The notes under the pieces were generated by a model, which was not told where the DNA came from, ran no database searches, and saw nothing but the letters and a program-made list of their open reading frames with translations. This document shows positions 5,398-5,917 of a DNA stretch of 5,917 bases, piece by piece (within the stretch, counting starts at the first letter, position 1; each line of letters begins with the position of its first letter). Source of the DNA: Deltaproteobacteria bacterium (GTDB taxonomy: Bacteria > Desulfobacterota_B > Binatia > UBA9968). Where the stretch lies: NCBI GenBank assembly GCA_022545745.1, contig JACZQL010000104.1:1-5917 (forward strand). The letters run 5' to 3'. The position numbers were made by a program, and so were the translations under genes.

Positions 5398-5917
5398 CCC
5401 CCTCACCTTTACAGGAAAAGTTCGACACATTCTTTCGTGGAGAGTGGACCGGAGAAAAAAGGATCCACGGCCTCAAGGGTGGTACCAGGGCCTACCTTCT
5501 ATCGCTTCTTGCTGCAAAAACAAGCCGGCCGATTCTTTTGATCGCGCCCACCACGAGGGATGCTGAGGTCCTTTACCAAGACCTCGCCTTCTTTCTCGGA
5601 GAAGAGGAAAAGGTCTCCCCTATCGAAAAGCGCCTCCATTTTTTCCCTGCCTGGGATGTCCTACCCTTTGAAAACCTCTCACCCCACCTGGAGCTTGTGG
5701 CTGCACGACTCGAAGGACTCTACCACCTGATCGAAGGACACGCGCCCATTCTTGTCTCCACCCCTGCAGCTATTCTGCAAAGGGTCATTCCCAAGGATGA
5801 CTTCAAAGATTCTTACCTCTATCTCGTGGTGGGAGAGGAACTCTCACGGGAACGCTTGCTGGAGCACCTGATTGGTTGGGGTTTCCAGAGTGTTCCGCTG
5901 GTGGAGGAGCGTGGTGA
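5394..5917 (+). CDS. mfd: Transcription-repair coupling factor Mfd, N-terminal part; 3' end outside the window
   Basis: An open frame from ATG 5394 to the right edge, 174 complete codons. Mfd removes RNA polymerase stalled at DNA damage and recruits UvrA for nucleotide excision repair. The visible part is the UvrB-like N-terminal module: GLKGGTRAYLL (26-36) at the place of UvrB's Walker A, lacking the nucleotide-binding lysine as is usual in Mfd; APTTRDAEVLYQDL (51-64); FFPAWDVLPFENLSPH (83-98), matching the Mfd/UvrB consensus FPAWEVLPYE.LSPH; a VSTPAAILQRVIP segment (121-133) leading to the UvrA-contacting region; and PLVEERG at the end. The RecG-like helicase motor would lie beyond the window. 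The start overlaps the DUF309 stop (ATGA) and has no Shine-Dalgarno of its own, which suggests translational coupling. Confidence 0.93.
   Translation, partial: MTPSPLQEKFDTFFRGEWTGEKRIHGLKGGTRAYLLSLLAAKTSRPILLIAPTTRDAEVLYQDLAFFLGEEEKVSPIEKRLHFFPAWDVLPFENLSPHLELVAARLEGLYHLIEGHAPILVSTPAAILQRVIPKDDFKDSYLYLVVGEELSRERLLEHLIGWGFQSVPLVEERG

Overview
The window reads as chromosomal DNA of moderate GC from an uncultured, deltaproteobacterium-like lineage (Desulfobacterota, NC10 or Rokubacteria grade). This placement is weak. It rests on protein style (a TctC-type receptor, an NtrC-type activator, a RAYT transposase) and on the kinds of intergenic repeats present; there is no rRNA or other phylogenetic marker gene.

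Layout. (1) 1-815 (+): the C-terminal half of an AMP-forming long-chain acyl-CoA synthetase, cut by the left edge. (2) 1049-2155 (+): a secreted TctC/Bug-family solute-binding protein, with no membrane partners in view. (3) 2218-3160: a compact mobile element made of a REP-associated tyrosine transposase (RAYT, minus strand) between 26-nt terminal inverted repeats that match at 25 of 26 positions. It sits in the space between two converging genes. (4) 3189-4538 (-): a complete NtrC-family sigma54-dependent response regulator with no sensor kinase next to it. (5) 4539-5016: 478 bases without a gene but dense in repeats. They hold a 252-bp palindromic element (4561-4812) whose core carries two 13-8-13 hairpin sites with identical, inverted 8-nt spacers, then three successive heptanucleotide arrays (4833-4964) and a probable promoter. 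(6) 5026-5397 (+): a DUF309 protein whose stop codon overlaps by 4 nt (ATGA) the start of (7) mfd, the transcription-repair coupling factor, which runs off the right edge.

How the parts relate. DUF309 and mfd look like a translationally coupled pair behind one promoter near 4970-4998. The response regulator is transcribed divergently from that pair, and its ATG lies only 22 nt from the palindromic element, so its promoter must lie inside or beyond the repeats. The acyl-CoA synthetase and the TctC-like receptor are co-oriented but 233 nt apart, so an operon is uncertain. The most unusual feature is the core of the palindromic element: two 34-bp sites with the arm-spacer-arm geometry of loxP/FRT-type recombination sites, which could equally be two hairpins with complementary loops.
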